A program made the translations under genes and the position numbers. From the NCBI GenBank assembly GCA_013201395.1, contig JABMJD010000003.1:83540-147539 (forward strand): a stretch of 64,000 bases of DNA. The letters run 5' to 3'. Below are positions 44,984-54,485 of the stretch, piece after piece. Positions within the stretch are counted from its first letter, which is position 1; the number at the start of each line of letters is the position of its first letter. The DNA is from Candidatus Syntrophopropionicum ammoniitolerans (lineage in GTDB: Bacteria > Bacillota > Desulfotomaculia > Desulfotomaculales > Pelotomaculaceae). The notes below the pieces were generated by a model. That model worked only from the letters and a program-made list of their open reading frames with translations, did not search any database and had not been told where the DNA came from.

Positions 44984-45787
44984 TTAACTAATAAAAAACT
45001 TTACCGCCTTTTCCACTTCCGGTATTTGGACCTTGGTGTTGAAACAGGGGCCAAAAGGACGTTCATTTCTAACCCCCAACACAGGGATCGGGCTGGTGTC
45101 CTGGATACCGCTGGTCAGATCATTTTCACAGGCAATGGCCACTATAGCGCGGGGACGATAAACCTGAACATATTTGCGGGCCAATGTCCCCCCCGTAGCA
45201 ATACCCATTTTAATGCCATAAGCATCCCTTAACTCCAACAGTTCATTAACGGGGCATTTCCCGCAACGGCGGCAGTTATCAATGTTTACCGTAATTTTAT
45301 AAGGACAGTCGCTATCCTGCAGACAGTGGGGTGCAAGTATCAAAACCTGCTCCGGTCTGAGCCGCAAGGCTTTAGAGCGGACCAGATCATTGTTCACTTC
45401 TATGAATGAACTTTTGATCTTTTCACTATCTATGTTGAAAATTTTACCGATGATGAGGGCAATGGGAAAAAACAGGCTTACGGCAATACGTATCGGCCCA
45501 TGGAATGCAGTAATGTCTTTTGAATACATAATGGTGAGAATAATACCACCTATACCCAGGGCAGCCAGCACAGTTCCACCCATCAATAGTATAGTAAGGG
45601 CGATAAATAGTATCTGATCAAATAATGTTCTAGTTGGATTGGTTGCCAGAAACCAAACCCCCGCAAGCAGGATTCCCGCCCCCAGCACGCCGGCCCCTAA
45701 AAGGCCGACAAAAAGCCTCTTGCGCACAGGAATCAAGTTTTTAACGCTCACCGGGAATCTCCCCCAAAAGTCATGTTTATTATTCAC
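44984..45787 (-). CDS. DUF116 membrane protein with cysteine clusters
   Basis: A 267-residue protein of unknown function. Hydrophobic spans lie at about 27-50 and 60-88, with a further one near 100-115; the cytoplasmic C-terminal part has CLQDSDCPYKI, DNCRRCGKCPVNEL, IACEND and FGPCFN. The CxxCxxC cluster suggests an iron-sulfur or zinc site. DUF116 proteins are regularly found between fmt and rsmB in clostridia, which hints at a link to translation or formyl transfer (weak inference). The start is GTG 45787 with no strong ribosome binding site. Confidence 0.85.
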   Translation of the reverse strand: MNNKHDFWGRFPVSVKNLIPVRKRLFVGLLGAGVLGAGILLAGVWFLATNPTRTLFDQILFIALTILLMGGTVLAALGIGGIILTIMYSKDITAFHGPIRIAVSLFFPIALIIGKIFNIDSEKIKSSFIEVNNDLVRSKALRLRPEQVLILAPHCLQDSDCPYKITVNIDNCRRCGKCPVNELLELRDAYGIKMGIATGGTLARKYVQVYRPRAIVAIACENDLTSGIQDTSPIPVLGVRNERPFGPCFNTKVQIPEVEKAVKFFIS

Positions 45788-45854
45788 TAAAATGCCTGGT
45801 TATTATTCCCGGTTAAACAACCCGCTGCGTGAGTGTTTTAATAAAAACTGCCGG

Positions 45855-46787
45855 CTATTCTCCCAGGACCGTACCGGCAGGCACCGGCGTCCCCCGTAGA
45901 AATTCGGCTGCACCAAGACGTTTAGCCCCCTGGAGCTGCAGCTCTTTAATTACCACCCGGCCGCTCCCGGTCTGGACTACTATACCTTCCTGGCCGGTTG
46001 ATACCACCTGGCCGGGCAAATAAGCCGTCTCATCTTCCCCCAGGCACCCAGTGTGCCAGATTTTGAGCACCTTGCCGCCCATAGTAGTGCGCGTCCCCGG
46101 CCAGGGAGTCATTCCCCTCACCTGGTTATGGATGTCACGGGCTGGTTGATCCCACGATATTTTTTCATCCTCAGTGGCCAACAAAGGTGCATAGGAAGAT
46201 GGGCCGCTCTGGGGTACCCGGGGCGCCTGGCCCTTTTCAACCAGGTCCAGGGTCTCCACCAGCAGTTGAGCACCTAAAAGAGCCAACCGATCGTGGATGT
46301 CTCCAGCATTATCCTCTGCCTGTATCGGTGTAGTATGGCGTAAAATCATATCACCGGTGTCCAGACCTTCATCCATATACATGGTTGTAATGCCGGTAAT
46401 TTTCTCGCCGTTTATTATTGCCCTGTGAATGGGGGCCGCCCCACGATATTTCGGCAGCAGCGAGGCATGGAGGTTAATGCAGCCATATGGCGGCAGCTCC
46501 AGGATTTCTCGGGGCAAGATCCGCCCGTAAGCCACTACCACAATCACATCGGGACGCAGGTTGTTCAACAAACTAATGAACCCCGGATCCTTAATTTTAA
46601 GTGGTTGAAAAACCGGTATATGCAAAGACACCGCCGTTTTTTTAATAGGAGGCGGCATCTCTTTTTTTCCCCGTCCTTTAGGCCTATCCGGCTGGGTAAC
46701 AACTGCCGCAATCATATGTTTGGCTTCTGCCAAAGCCTTTAGGGCCGGAACAGAAAAATCAGGTGTTCCCATAAATATAACACGCAT
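45855..46787 (-). CDS. fmt: Methionyl-tRNA formyltransferase
   Basis: A 310-residue enzyme that formylates initiator Met-tRNA with 10-formyl-THF. The N-terminal domain has FMGTPDFSVPALKAL and the catalytic region INLHASLLPKYRGAAPIHRAI; the C-terminal OB-like domain contains MTPWPGTRTTM. The start is ATG 46787 behind AGGATG, five bases after def; the pair adds and removes the formyl group. Confidence 0.97.
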   Translation of the reverse strand: MRVIFMGTPDFSVPALKALAEAKHMIAAVVTQPDRPKGRGKKEMPPPIKKTAVSLHIPVFQPLKIKDPGFISLLNNLRPDVIVVVAYGRILPREILELPPYGCINLHASLLPKYRGAAPIHRAIINGEKITGITTMYMDEGLDTGDMILRHTTPIQAEDNAGDIHDRLALLGAQLLVETLDLVEKGQAPRVPQSGPSSYAPLLATEDEKISWDQPARDIHNQVRGMTPWPGTRTTMGGKVLKIWHTGCLGEDETAYLPGQVVSTGQEGIVVQTGSGRVVIKELQLQGAKRLGAAEFLRGTPVPAGTVLGE

Positions 46788-46792
46788 CTTAT

Positions 46793-47260
46793 CTATACAT
46801 CCTCTTGGTTTATTTTCCTAATGTTTACTGCCCTGTCAATGTAAAGAATACCCTCCAGGTGATCGATTTCATGTTGCAGGGCTCTGGCCAACAAACCTTT
46901 GGCAGTCAGATTTTTTTCCTGCCCGGTGCGATCCTGATACTTTACCTGGACACTTGCCGCCCGGGCCACATCTCCAATAAGACCGGGGATACTAAGACAT
47001 CCCTCCACGTCTGTCTCCTGTCCCGTTGCTTTTATTATTTGTGGGTTGACCATCTCATAAAGCTCTTCGTCCACATCAACGATAATTACCCGTTTGGAAA
47101 CCCCTATCTGTGGAGCAGCCAGACCGGCCCCCTTGGCATCCTCAAGAGTATCTGCCAAATTATCCAGCAGTTTGGTAATGTTGGCATTAACGCTTTTGAC
47201 CGGCTTGGCTTTTTCCCTTAGAATTTCATCCCCGATTAAAACAATTTTGTACACTGCCAA
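46793..47260 (-). CDS. def: Peptide deformylase
   Basis: A 155-residue metalloenzyme that removes the formyl group from new proteins. All three motifs are present: [19 protein letters not shown] and [11 protein letters not shown], supplying the Cys and two His metal ligands. The start is TTG 47260 behind AGAGGA. It lies between priA and fmt, as in Bacillus. Confidence 0.97.
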   Translation of the reverse strand: MAVYKIVLIGDEILREKAKPVKSVNANITKLLDNLADTLEDAKGAGLAAPQIGVSKRVIIVDVDEELYEMVNPQIIKATGQETDVEGCLSIPGLIGDVARAASVQVKYQDRTGQEKNLTAKGLLARALQHEIDHLEGILYIDRAVNIRKINQEDV

Positions 47261-47277
47261 AAGAAATCCTCTCCTTA

Positions 47278-49521
47278 CTATTGCATCCCCTGGGGGTTGA
47301 TATCAACATTTATGGCCGGTTTGAAAGCAGGCCTCAGTTTTTGTAAATAGTCCAAACATTGCCCAATTATGTCCCTTAGATCACTACGCCGGTGACCCTT
47401 GATCACAATCTGCCGGCGAAAATGTCCCCTAATCCTGCTCAAGGGGGCCGGCGCCGGGCCAAGTATCTCAATAAAATTGTCGTACCCAACCAGTATTTTG
47501 TCAAGGGTTTCCTTAGCCAATATTGTTCCTTTGCTAATCTCCGCCTCATCTGCATGGGTGAAAAGCAGGCGGGCTAAATAGCTGAAGGGAGGGTAATGCA
47601 TCGATTTTCTCAAAGGTAGTTCCACACGGTAGAACCCTTCTACATCATGCCTGGCAGCTGCTGCAATGCTGTAATGTCCCGGATTGTAGGTTTGTATCAG
47701 CACCTCACCGGGCAACTGACCCCGGCCTGTCCTACCCGCCACCTGGGTTAACAGTTGGAAGGTGCGTTCAGCGGCCCTAAAATCCGGCATAAAAAGAGAG
47801 GTGTCCGCATTGATCACCCCCACCAGGGTTACCGCCGGTAGATCAAGCCCCTTAGCAATCATCTGGGTACCGATCAAAATATCGGCCTTTCCCTGCCTAA
47901 AGGCATTGATTATTTTTTCGTGAGCACCTTTGTGGGCTGTTGTATCACTATCCATTCGTAATATGCGTGCTGTGGGAAAGAGCTGAGCCACCTCTTTTTC
48001 TACCTTTTGTGTGCCGGCACCAAAGGGATAAATATACCTGCTGCCGCAGTAGGGACAAATTGCAGGCAACCCAACACTGTAGTTACAGTAATGGCACCTC
48101 AATACCCCACCTTGATGGTAAGTCAAAGAGATGTCGCAATGATCGCATTTGATTACATGGCCGCATTCCCGACACATTAAGAAATTAGCGTAGCCCCGCC
48201 TGTTCAAAAAAAGGATCGTTTGCCGGCCCTTTTTTAGCTGGTCCGAAATAGCCGTTATAAGCCGGCGACTAAAAATTCCCTGGTTGCCATCCTTTATTTC
48301 TTTTCTAATATCGATCACTGAAACCTGGGGCAGAGGTTTTTTATTAATCCTGTGGGGCAGGCGCAGCAGTTTATACCGGCCATCACAGCTAGCCCTGAAC
48401 CATGACTCCAGTGAGGGGGTGGCACTACCCAGGATTACAGCCGCATCCGCCAAATGGGCTCTTTTAATGGCCACTTCCCGGGCATGATAGCGCAGGCGAG
48501 CATCCTGTTTATACGAAGGCTCGTGTTCTTCATCAAGGATAAATAAACCGGGCACCGGTAGGGGAGCGAAAACAGCGGAACGTGTTCCCAGCACCACAGG
48601 GGCCCTCCCTTCCTTTACCCGGCACCACTCCTTATATCTTTCCCTACCGCTTAAACCACTATGTAGCACTGCCACCCGGGAACCGAACCGGGCCCGAAAT
48701 AGGGCTATCATTTGGGGCGTTAGGGATATTTCAGGCACCATAGCCACCGCCTGCCGGCCCATTGCCAGGGCAGAAGCGATAGCGCTGAGATACACCTCTG
48801 TTTTGCCGCTGCCGGTAACCCCATAAAGAAGGAAAACCCCAAATCTATGTTCAGTTAAGGTTTGCGATATTTCTCGGGCTGCTTTGGCCTGATCGGTATT
48901 CAGCCTGGTGACATTACCGCCAATATGCACAGCCCCACTTTCTTCCTGAAAGTTGGGCAAATGGGATATCTCTGTTTCCAGCAATCCGGCCCTTACTAAT
49001 GTATCCACTGTGGAAAGAGATGCCTGGGCGGCCGTAGCCAGCTCCTTTCTAGTTAGCTGCTGATTCAGCAAGGCCTGCTGCAGTACGGCGGTTTGCTTCG
49101 GAGCATGCCTGAGTCTGTTTAAAACCTCCTGGGATTTGCCCGCTGGGAAAGCCGGTTTGAGCAATCTTATGGTCCGAGTAGCTTTTACCCCTAAACGGGG
49201 CGCAATAATCCGGGCCAATGCCTCCGCAGTACTGCAGAGATAGTTTTTAGCCATCCACAGGGCAACCTCTAAAAGTTCTTCAGTTAATACCGGTTCACAA
49301 TCAATAATACCGGCTATCTCCTTGACCTTGATATCCCGCTGCGGATAGCCAAAGCCCAGCACATAACCGGCCAATCTTCTGGTGCCAAAGGGTACAAGCA
49401 CCCTAACGCCTGGTTTAACCTGGCCCTCCAATTTAGCCGGGACGGCGTAGTGAAACACCCTGTCTACACTGCGGGCACTAATATCTACAATTATTTCAGC
49501 AAACTGGCCGGTGTTCCCCAT
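47278..49521 (-). CDS. priA: Primosomal replication-restart helicase PriA
   Basis: A 747-residue PriA with an N-terminal 3'-DNA-binding domain, helicase core and zinc region. Motifs are [15 protein letters not shown] (Walker A), [15 protein letters not shown] (DEEH), [12 protein letters not shown] and the zinc-binding run of CxxC pairs ([26 protein letters not shown]). The start is ATG 49521 behind CAGGAGG. A hairpin at 49542-49564 lies between it and coaBC. Confidence 0.97.
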   Translation of the reverse strand: MGNTGQFAEIIVDISARSVDRVFHYAVPAKLEGQVKPGVRVLVPFGTRRLAGYVLGFGYPQRDIKVKEIAGIIDCEPVLTEELLEVALWMAKNYLCSTAEALARIIAPRLGVKATRTIRLLKPAFPAGKSQEVLNRLRHAPKQTAVLQQALLNQQLTRKELATAAQASLSTVDTLVRAGLLETEISHLPNFQEESGAVHIGGNVTRLNTDQAKAAREISQTLTEHRFGVFLLYGVTGSGKTEVYLSAIASALAMGRQAVAMVPEISLTPQMIALFRARFGSRVAVLHSGLSGRERYKEWCRVKEGRAPVVLGTRSAVFAPLPVPGLFILDEEHEPSYKQDARLRYHAREVAIKRAHLADAAVILGSATPSLESWFRASCDGRYKLLRLPHRINKKPLPQVSVIDIRKEIKDGNQGIFSRRLITAISDQLKKGRQTILFLNRRGYANFLMCRECGHVIKCDHCDISLTYHQGGVLRCHYCNYSVGLPAICPYCGSRYIYPFGAGTQKVEKEVAQLFPTARILRMDSDTTAHKGAHEKIINAFRQGKADILIGTQMIAKGLDLPAVTLVGVINADTSLFMPDFRAAERTFQLLTQVAGRTGRGQLPGEVLIQTYNPGHYSIAAAARHDVEGFYRVELPLRKSMHYPPFSYLARLLFTHADEAEISKGTILAKETLDKILVGYDNFIEILGPAPAPLSRIRGHFRRQIVIKGHRRSDLRDIIGQCLDYLQKLRPAFKPAINVDINPQGMQ

Positions 49522-49541
49522 TAATACCTCCTGGTTAAACT

Positions 49542-49564
49542 AAAATCCCGGTTTCCGGGATTTT
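49542..49564. terminator. Perfect hairpin between coaBC and priA
   Basis: AAAATCCCGG and its complement form a perfect 10-bp stem around three bases. T-runs follow on both strands (TTTTAG on minus as part of the stem end, TTTTTT on plus). In this co-directional gap it may partly end coaBC transcripts. Confidence 0.65.
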
Positions 49565-49574
49565 TTCCGACACC

Positions 49575-50774
49575 TTATTTTGGTTTCCGGCGCAAAGCCA
49601 GCACCTCATCTAGGATTCGGCCGGCAAGAACGGTTTTATCCATTAGCGGCATTTCTTTCATACCACCATTTGGGTAGAAAAACTTCACAATATTTGTATC
49701 TGAACCAAACCCAGCTCCATTCTGGGAAATATCATTGGCCACTAATAGATCCAGATTTTTATCTGTTACCTTTTGCCGTGCGTACTTTTCTAAATTAGAT
49801 GTTTCGGCCGCAAATCCCACCAGGATCTGCTGATCCTTTTTTCTGCCCAGCTCAGCAAGAATATCCGGGTTTCTGGTCAAGGCCAGGGATAGTGGCCCAT
49901 CCTGTTTTTTAACCTTCTGGTTGGAAAACTGCAATGGCCTATAGTCTGCTACAGCAGCAGTTTTGACCACAATATCCACACCCGAGAAACGGGACATCAC
50001 TGCTTCATACATCTGGGTTGCCGTCTCCACCTTAATTAATTCCACACCCTGGGGCGGTTCTAAAACACTAGGGCCACTAATTAGCACTGTTTTGGCCCCT
50101 CTGATAGTTGCCTCACTCGCCACCCCATAACCCATTTTGCCGGTGCTGCGGTTGGTAATATAACGGACAGGATCTATTGGCTCCACTGTGGGACCGGCTG
50201 TAACCAGCACTGTCAAACCTTCCATGTCCCGGCGGGGATGCAATAAATCCCTAATTTTGTTCTTAATCAGTTCTAAATCGGCCATCCTTCCCCGGCCTTC
50301 AACACCACAGGCCAGACGCCCAATGCCTGGTTCCACAAATTCGTAGCCCCGTTTACCCAGGATTGCTATATTACGTTGCACTACAACATTATTATACATG
50401 TTGACGTTCATGGCCGGACAGAACAAAACCGGACATGTGGCCGCCATAATTACGGTGGTCAACAGATCGTCCGCTATACCGCCGGCCACCTTTCCCAACA
50501 CATTAGCGGTGGCCGGGGCGATGACAATTAGTTCCGGGCGGGTGGCCAATTCAATATGCTGCACTGCCCCGGCCATCGGATCAAAAAGTTCCGTATGCAC
50601 TGGATTACCCGATAATACCTGGAAGGTGAGCGGCTTAACAAATTCCTGGGCAGACCTGGTCATAATCACATTAACTGCCGCCCCATCAGCCTTCAGGTTA
50701 CTGACTAGTTGAACGGTCTTAAAAACTGCTATACCGCCGGTAATACCGACGGTTATTTTTTTTTCAGCCAGCAT
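49575..50774 (-). CDS. coaBC: Bifunctional phosphopantothenoylcysteine decarboxylase/synthetase
   Basis: A 399-residue fusion for two steps of CoA synthesis. The CoaC flavoprotein half (about 1-190) has ITGGIAVFKTVQLVSNL, PAMNVNMYNN and the catalytic Cys in GRLACGVEGRGRM; the CoaB half has VTAGPTVEPIDPVRYITN (18 residues), STGKMGYGVA and VKTAAVADYRP. The start is ATG 50774 behind CAGGGGGAAA. coaD lies elsewhere in the window. Confidence 0.97.
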   Translation of the reverse strand: MLAEKKITVGITGGIAVFKTVQLVSNLKADGAAVNVIMTRSAQEFVKPLTFQVLSGNPVHTELFDPMAGAVQHIELATRPELIVIAPATANVLGKVAGGIADDLLTTVIMAATCPVLFCPAMNVNMYNNVVVQRNIAILGKRGYEFVEPGIGRLACGVEGRGRMADLELIKNKIRDLLHPRRDMEGLTVLVTAGPTVEPIDPVRYITNRSTGKMGYGVASEATIRGAKTVLISGPSVLEPPQGVELIKVETATQMYEAVMSRFSGVDIVVKTAAVADYRPLQFSNQKVKKQDGPLSLALTRNPDILAELGRKKDQQILVGFAAETSNLEKYARQKVTDKNLDLLVANDISQNGAGFGSDTNIVKFFYPNGGMKEMPLMDKTVLAGRILDEVLALRRKPK

Positions 50775-50820
50775 GGTTTCCCCCTGGTAAATAAAATGTC
50801 AGCTGCAAACTAAATAATAC

Positions 50821-51039
50821 CTACTTTATACCACCCCGGGTTTCTCTATACCCAACCTTATTCCCAAGAATTTCCTTTAGAGCAGTGGTTACAGGCTTGC
50901 CCGGGACACCATTCTCTTTGCCGCCAACTTTATCTGCTCCCTTTTCGGTAAGCACTCTAGCCCTTTTAGCAGCCACTGCTACCAGGGTATACCTGCTACC
51001 GACCTTCTCCATTAGCTCATCAAGTGACAGTTGGTTCAT
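50821..51039 (-). CDS. rpoZ: RNA polymerase omega subunit
   Basis: A 72-residue omega subunit that helps assemble RNA polymerase on beta-prime. The signature is SRYTLVAVAAKRARVLTEKG followed by KPVTTALKEI. The start is ATG 51039 (MNQLSLDELMEKVG) behind GGAGGGTG. The gmk-rpoZ-coaBC-priA order is conserved in Firmicutes. Confidence 0.96.
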   Translation of the reverse strand: MNQLSLDELMEKVGSRYTLVAVAAKRARVLTEKGADKVGGKENGVPGKPVTTALKEILGNKVGYRETRGGIK

Positions 51040-51065
51040 AAACACCCTCCGAATCAAATGTTCCT

Positions 51066-51674
51066 CTAGTCAAAACTCCCCAGAAATGGTTTTAGATTGT
51101 GCGGTCGGCATTTTTCGGCGGTGATCACCGATCTAACCTGTTCCACAGCTCTTTTAACCTGATCATTTACCACAATGTAGTCATAGTGATCAGCTAGTTT
51201 CATTTCACCCGACGCACAACACAGGCGTTTTTCAATAACCTCCCGCGCATCTGCCCCGCGGGAAAAAAGACGTTTCCTTAAATCGCCTTTGGATGGCGGC
51301 GATATAAAAATCAAAATTGCTTGCGGGTATTTTTCTTTAACCTGCAATGCCCCCTGGATATCTATCTCCAATATTATGTCCTGACCGCTTTCCAGGCTCT
51401 CCCGGACAAAAGGCAACGGCGTACCGTAAAAGTGATTATAGACTACGGCATATTCCAAGAGTTCCCCATCAGCGATCATTTTCTTGAAAACGTTATCATC
51501 CAAAAAGAAGTAATCCACACCATCAATTTCCCCAGGCCGGGGAGACCTTGTGGTTGCCGAGACCGATAGACGCAAAGAAGGTTCATTTTCCAACAATGCC
51601 CGGCAAACAGTTCCTTTACCCACCCCTGAGGGCCCCGACAAAACCAGCAACAAACCCTTTTGTTTCACTTTCAT
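51066..51674 (-). CDS. gmk: Guanylate kinase
   Basis: A 202-residue kinase that phosphorylates GMP. The P-loop is LSGPSGVGKGTVCRAL, the GMP site includes SATTRSPRPGEIDGVDYFF, and ILEIDIQGALQVKEKYP completes the core. The start is ATG 51674 with a weak ribosome binding site, ten bases after remA. Confidence 0.97.
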   Translation of the reverse strand: MKVKQKGLLLVLSGPSGVGKGTVCRALLENEPSLRLSVSATTRSPRPGEIDGVDYFFLDDNVFKKMIADGELLEYAVVYNHFYGTPLPFVRESLESGQDIILEIDIQGALQVKEKYPQAILIFISPPSKGDLRKRLFSRGADAREVIEKRLCCASGEMKLADHYDYIVVNDQVKRAVEQVRSVITAEKCRPHNLKPFLGSFD

Positions 51675-51684
51675 TACCCTATTG

Positions 51685-51960
51685 TTACTCGAAAGATTCT
51701 TCTACCGGGGGCACTGTCTCTTTAGATACCAGGCGATTGGCAACGGTTTCCGGTTGCACTGCTGACAGTATCACATGATCACTATCGGAAATAATGACCG
51801 CCCTGGTGCGCCGCCCATATGTAGCATCAATCAGCATGCCCCTGTCCCTGGCTTCGGTGATTATTCTTTTAATAGGAGCTGATTCCGGGCTTACTATGGC
51901 AATAATACGGTTGGCTGATACAATATTGCCAAAACCTATGTTAATTAATTTTATCTCCAT
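51685..51960 (-). CDS. remA: DUF370 regulator RemA-like
   Basis: A 91-residue RemA/YlzA-type protein; in Bacillus RemA activates biofilm and osmoprotection genes as a ring-shaped DNA-binding oligomer. The signature reads [28 protein letters not shown] and [13 protein letters not shown]. The start is ATG 51960 behind AAGGGGC. It lies between yicC and gmk, the normal site. Confidence 0.94.
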   Translation of the reverse strand: MEIKLINIGFGNIVSANRIIAIVSPESAPIKRIITEARDRGMLIDATYGRRTRAVIISDSDHVILSAVQPETVANRLVSKETVPPVEESFE

Positions 51961-51987
51961 GATATTGCCCCTTTCTTGCACATTCTT

Positions 51988-52866
51988 TTATTCAATATTT
52001 TGTATCTGCTCCCTAATTTTTTCTAGTTCGCTTTTTACCTCTACAGCCCAGTGGCCAATCTCCAGATCATTAGCCTTAGAAGCGATGGTGTTTATTTCCC
52101 TGTTCATTTCCTGGACAATAAAATCAAGCTTCCTGCCCACAGGCTCATCAGACTGCAAACAAGAAAGGGCTTGCTTTAAATGACTGGCCAACCGTACTGT
52201 TTCCTCGGTGATGTTGGAACGTTCGGCAAAAAATGCTACTTCCATTGCCAGTCGTTCCTGGACCAGGTCACTATTTTTCATGAAATCATTTATACGGGCT
52301 GTAAGCCTCTCTCGATAATCCCCCACAACCACTGGTGATCTGTCTTTAATTTTCACGTTCAACGCAGCAATACGGTCCAGTCTATTTGTTATGTCTACAG
52401 CCAGCTGCTTCCCTTCCTCAGATCTCATCTTGATCAAACCGGTTAGGGCATTTTCCAGGGCCTCAGAAATAGCGGACCACCATTCCTCAATATTTTCGGC
52501 CGGATCCACCAGCATCAGCACACCAGGCAATTCCATCAGGTTATTTATATTAACGGTTCCCTCAATCCCAATGGTTTCCTGTAGTTCTATTATTGCCTTA
52601 TAATACGCTCCAGCTACTTCTTTGTCAACTTTTACGACAGCAGACTTATCTCCGCTGTCTTGCACGTTTAAATACGCCTCCACCCTACCGCGAGCGATTT
52701 GGGACTGAATGGATCGTTTTATTTTTTCCTCAAGCAAAGATAAGGTGCGCGGTAAACGAAGCATCACTTCACTATAACGATGGTTTACCGCTTTCAGCTC
52801 TACTGTAAAAATCCTTCCCCCGACACCGGACTCTCCCCAACCATACCCGGTCATACTCTTTAACAA
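51988..52866 (-). CDS. yicC: YicC-family endoribonuclease
   Basis: A 292-residue YicC/YloC protein; E. coli YicC cuts RNA and takes part in small RNA decay. The N-terminus MLKSMTGYGWGES is typical, as is the C-terminal GRKLDFIVQEMNREINTIASK (within pieces). The start is TTG 52866, chosen because it matches the family Met and has GGTGGTGAAG upstream; an open stretch of 20 codons before it is not conserved. It opens the long housekeeping run that ends with rpe. Confidence 0.93.
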   Translation of the reverse strand: MLKSMTGYGWGESGVGGRIFTVELKAVNHRYSEVMLRLPRTLSLLEEKIKRSIQSQIARGRVEAYLNVQDSGDKSAVVKVDKEVAGAYYKAIIELQETIGIEGTVNINNLMELPGVLMLVDPAENIEEWWSAISEALENALTGLIKMRSEEGKQLAVDITNRLDRIAALNVKIKDRSPVVVGDYRERLTARINDFMKNSDLVQERLAMEVAFFAERSNITEETVRLASHLKQALSCLQSDEPVGRKLDFIVQEMNREINTIASKANDLEIGHWAVEVKSELEKIREQIQNIE

Positions 52867-52979
52867 CACTTCACCACCAATTAATATTACCATACATGGG
52901 ATCCTCTCTGGACAGTGGGACAGCAATGCCGCCCCTTTCCATTTGGTCCAGATACTACCCTTTGTTCTCTACCTTTTAC

Positions 52980-53007
52980 ATTTTATCACTGCCCATTAAT
53001 TCTGCAA
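52980..53007 (-). promoter_or_regulatory. Possible promoter of the yicC gene run
   Basis: Read on the minus strand, TTGCAG (53002-53007), 16 bases and TAAAAT (52980-52985). The leader to yicC would be about 105 bases. The rest of the 426-base gap (52867-53292) shows a TATAAT at 53220-53225 that may be the fbp -10 box, without a good -35, and no gene. Confidence 0.5.
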
Positions 53008-53292
53008 CATCTTTTCATCAATAATCATATTTTTTAGGTCATGCCCATTGGCCCATTCCCCTCTTGTTATTCTGTTCCTAATTTCCCTATTTTAAACAGC
53101 AACTGACTGGGACCTGAAAGCCATTTTTTGACCCGCCGCGACTGAATTCTGCAGCACCATTGGTATAACACATTTCAGCTTAGAAGGTATTTAGTATGTC
53201 ACAATGGGGTTAAGTATTGTATAATGTTCATACAGCACAATTGCAAGGCTGGCATAAAACTATTATGGAAAAAACTATGAGGAGGCTAAAGC

Positions 53293-54387
53293 ATGGGTAA
53301 AAAAATCACCTTAACGGCAATTAAGGCAGATGTGGGTGGATTTGTTGGCCATTCCAGCGTCCACCCGGAACTACTGGAAACCGCCAGGGGTATGTTGGCC
53401 GGCAGCCCACTTTTGATTGATTTCCATGTCACTCATGTTGGTGACGATATAAACCTGATTATGACCCATGAAACCGGCAAAAACAACGGCGAAATCCACC
53501 AGCTAGCGTGGAATACCTTTATTTCGTGTACAGCAGTGGCCAAAAAACTTAAACTATACGGCGCCGGACAAGATCTACTGTCGGATGCCTTTTCCGGCAA
53601 CATCAAAGGACTGGGACCCGGGGTAGCAGAAATGGAATTTCTGGAACGCACCAGTGAACCGGTGATTGTTTTTATGGCTGATAAGACTGAACCGGGGGCC
53701 TGGAACCTCCCTCTATACAAAATATTTGCTGACCCCTTCAATACCATCGGCCTGGTGATTGACCCCAAGATGCATCAGGGATTTCTATTTGAGGTCCAGG
53801 ATTTGATAGAGAATAAAAAGGTAATCTTCTCTTGTCCGGAGGAACTTTATGATCTGCTGGTCTTTATTGGTGCACCGGGCCGCTATGTAATTAAGTCGAT
53901 ATTCCAAAAGGGAACCGACGAAATAGCCGCCACTTCCAGCACCCAGAAGCTAAACCTGATGGCCGGGCGTTATGTGGGCAAGGATGACCCGGTGCTGCTG
54001 GTCAGGTGCCAAAGCGGCCTGCCGGCACTGGGTGAGGTGCTGGAACCCTTTGCCAACCCGCACCTTGTTTCGGGCTGGATGAGGGGCTCACACACCGGTC
54101 CCCTAATGCCTGTCCCCGTGGAAAAATCTAACCCCACCCGCTTTGACGGCCCACCAAGAGTGGTGGCCCTCGGTTTCCAGTTATGCAACGGCAAACTACT
54201 GGGGCCTCAGGACTTCTTTGCTGATCCCGCCTTTGACCCGGCCCGGCAAAAAGCTAATGAAATCGCTAATTATATGCGCGGCATGGGACCCTTTGAACCC
54301 CACCGGTTGCATTTAGATGAAATGGAGTACACTACCATGCCTGAAGTAAGCAAACGCCTGAAAGAACGCTTTGCAAAAATCGGCTAA
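53293..54387 (+). CDS. fbp: Bifunctional fructose-1,6-bisphosphate aldolase/phosphatase, archaeal type
   Basis: A 364-residue class V FBPase/aldolase that joins triose phosphates and removes a phosphate to give fructose-6-phosphate, a one-enzyme gluconeogenic step. The family N-terminus KITLTAIKADVGGFVGHSSVH, metal-binding DFHVTHVGDDINLIMTH and AGRYVGKDDPVLL are clear. Tyr227 and Lys230 match the Tyr229/Lys232 pair of the Sulfolobus enzyme, Lys being the Schiff base. The start is ATG 53293 behind GAGGAGG. It is typical of archaea and deep-branching or autotrophic bacteria and supports a gluconeogenic, possibly acetogenic or syntrophic life style (inference). Confidence 0.95.
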   Translation: MGKKITLTAIKADVGGFVGHSSVHPELLETARGMLAGSPLLIDFHVTHVGDDINLIMTHETGKNNGEIHQLAWNTFISCTAVAKKLKLYGAGQDLLSDAFSGNIKGLGPGVAEMEFLERTSEPVIVFMADKTEPGAWNLPLYKIFADPFNTIGLVIDPKMHQGFLFEVQDLIENKKVIFSCPEELYDLLVFIGAPGRYVIKSIFQKGTDEIAATSSTQKLNLMAGRYVGKDDPVLLVRCQSGLPALGEVLEPFANPHLVSGWMRGSHTGPLMPVPVEKSNPTRFDGPPRVVALGFQLCNGKLLGPQDFFADPAFDPARQKANEIANYMRGMGPFEPHRLHLDEMEYTTMPEVSKRLKERFAKIG

Positions 54388-54397
54388 CCACCCGGAT

Positions 54398-54479
54398 AAA
54401 AAAACTGACAGGATGAACAAGCCAAAAGAGGAGTTCTTCAGCGCCCTTGATGGTTCTGTAAATCCTGTCAGTTTTATTT
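54398..54479. repeat. Inverted repeat at the fbp-cobT convergent junction
   Basis: AAAACTGACAGGAT on the left and its exact complement on the right enclose about 50 bases; T-rich sequence follows the right arm. It probably ends both fbp and cobT transcripts. The words ACAGGATGAA and GGATTTA also occur in the arms of the element at 4348-4458. Confidence 0.7.
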
Positions 54480-54485
54480 ACGGCC

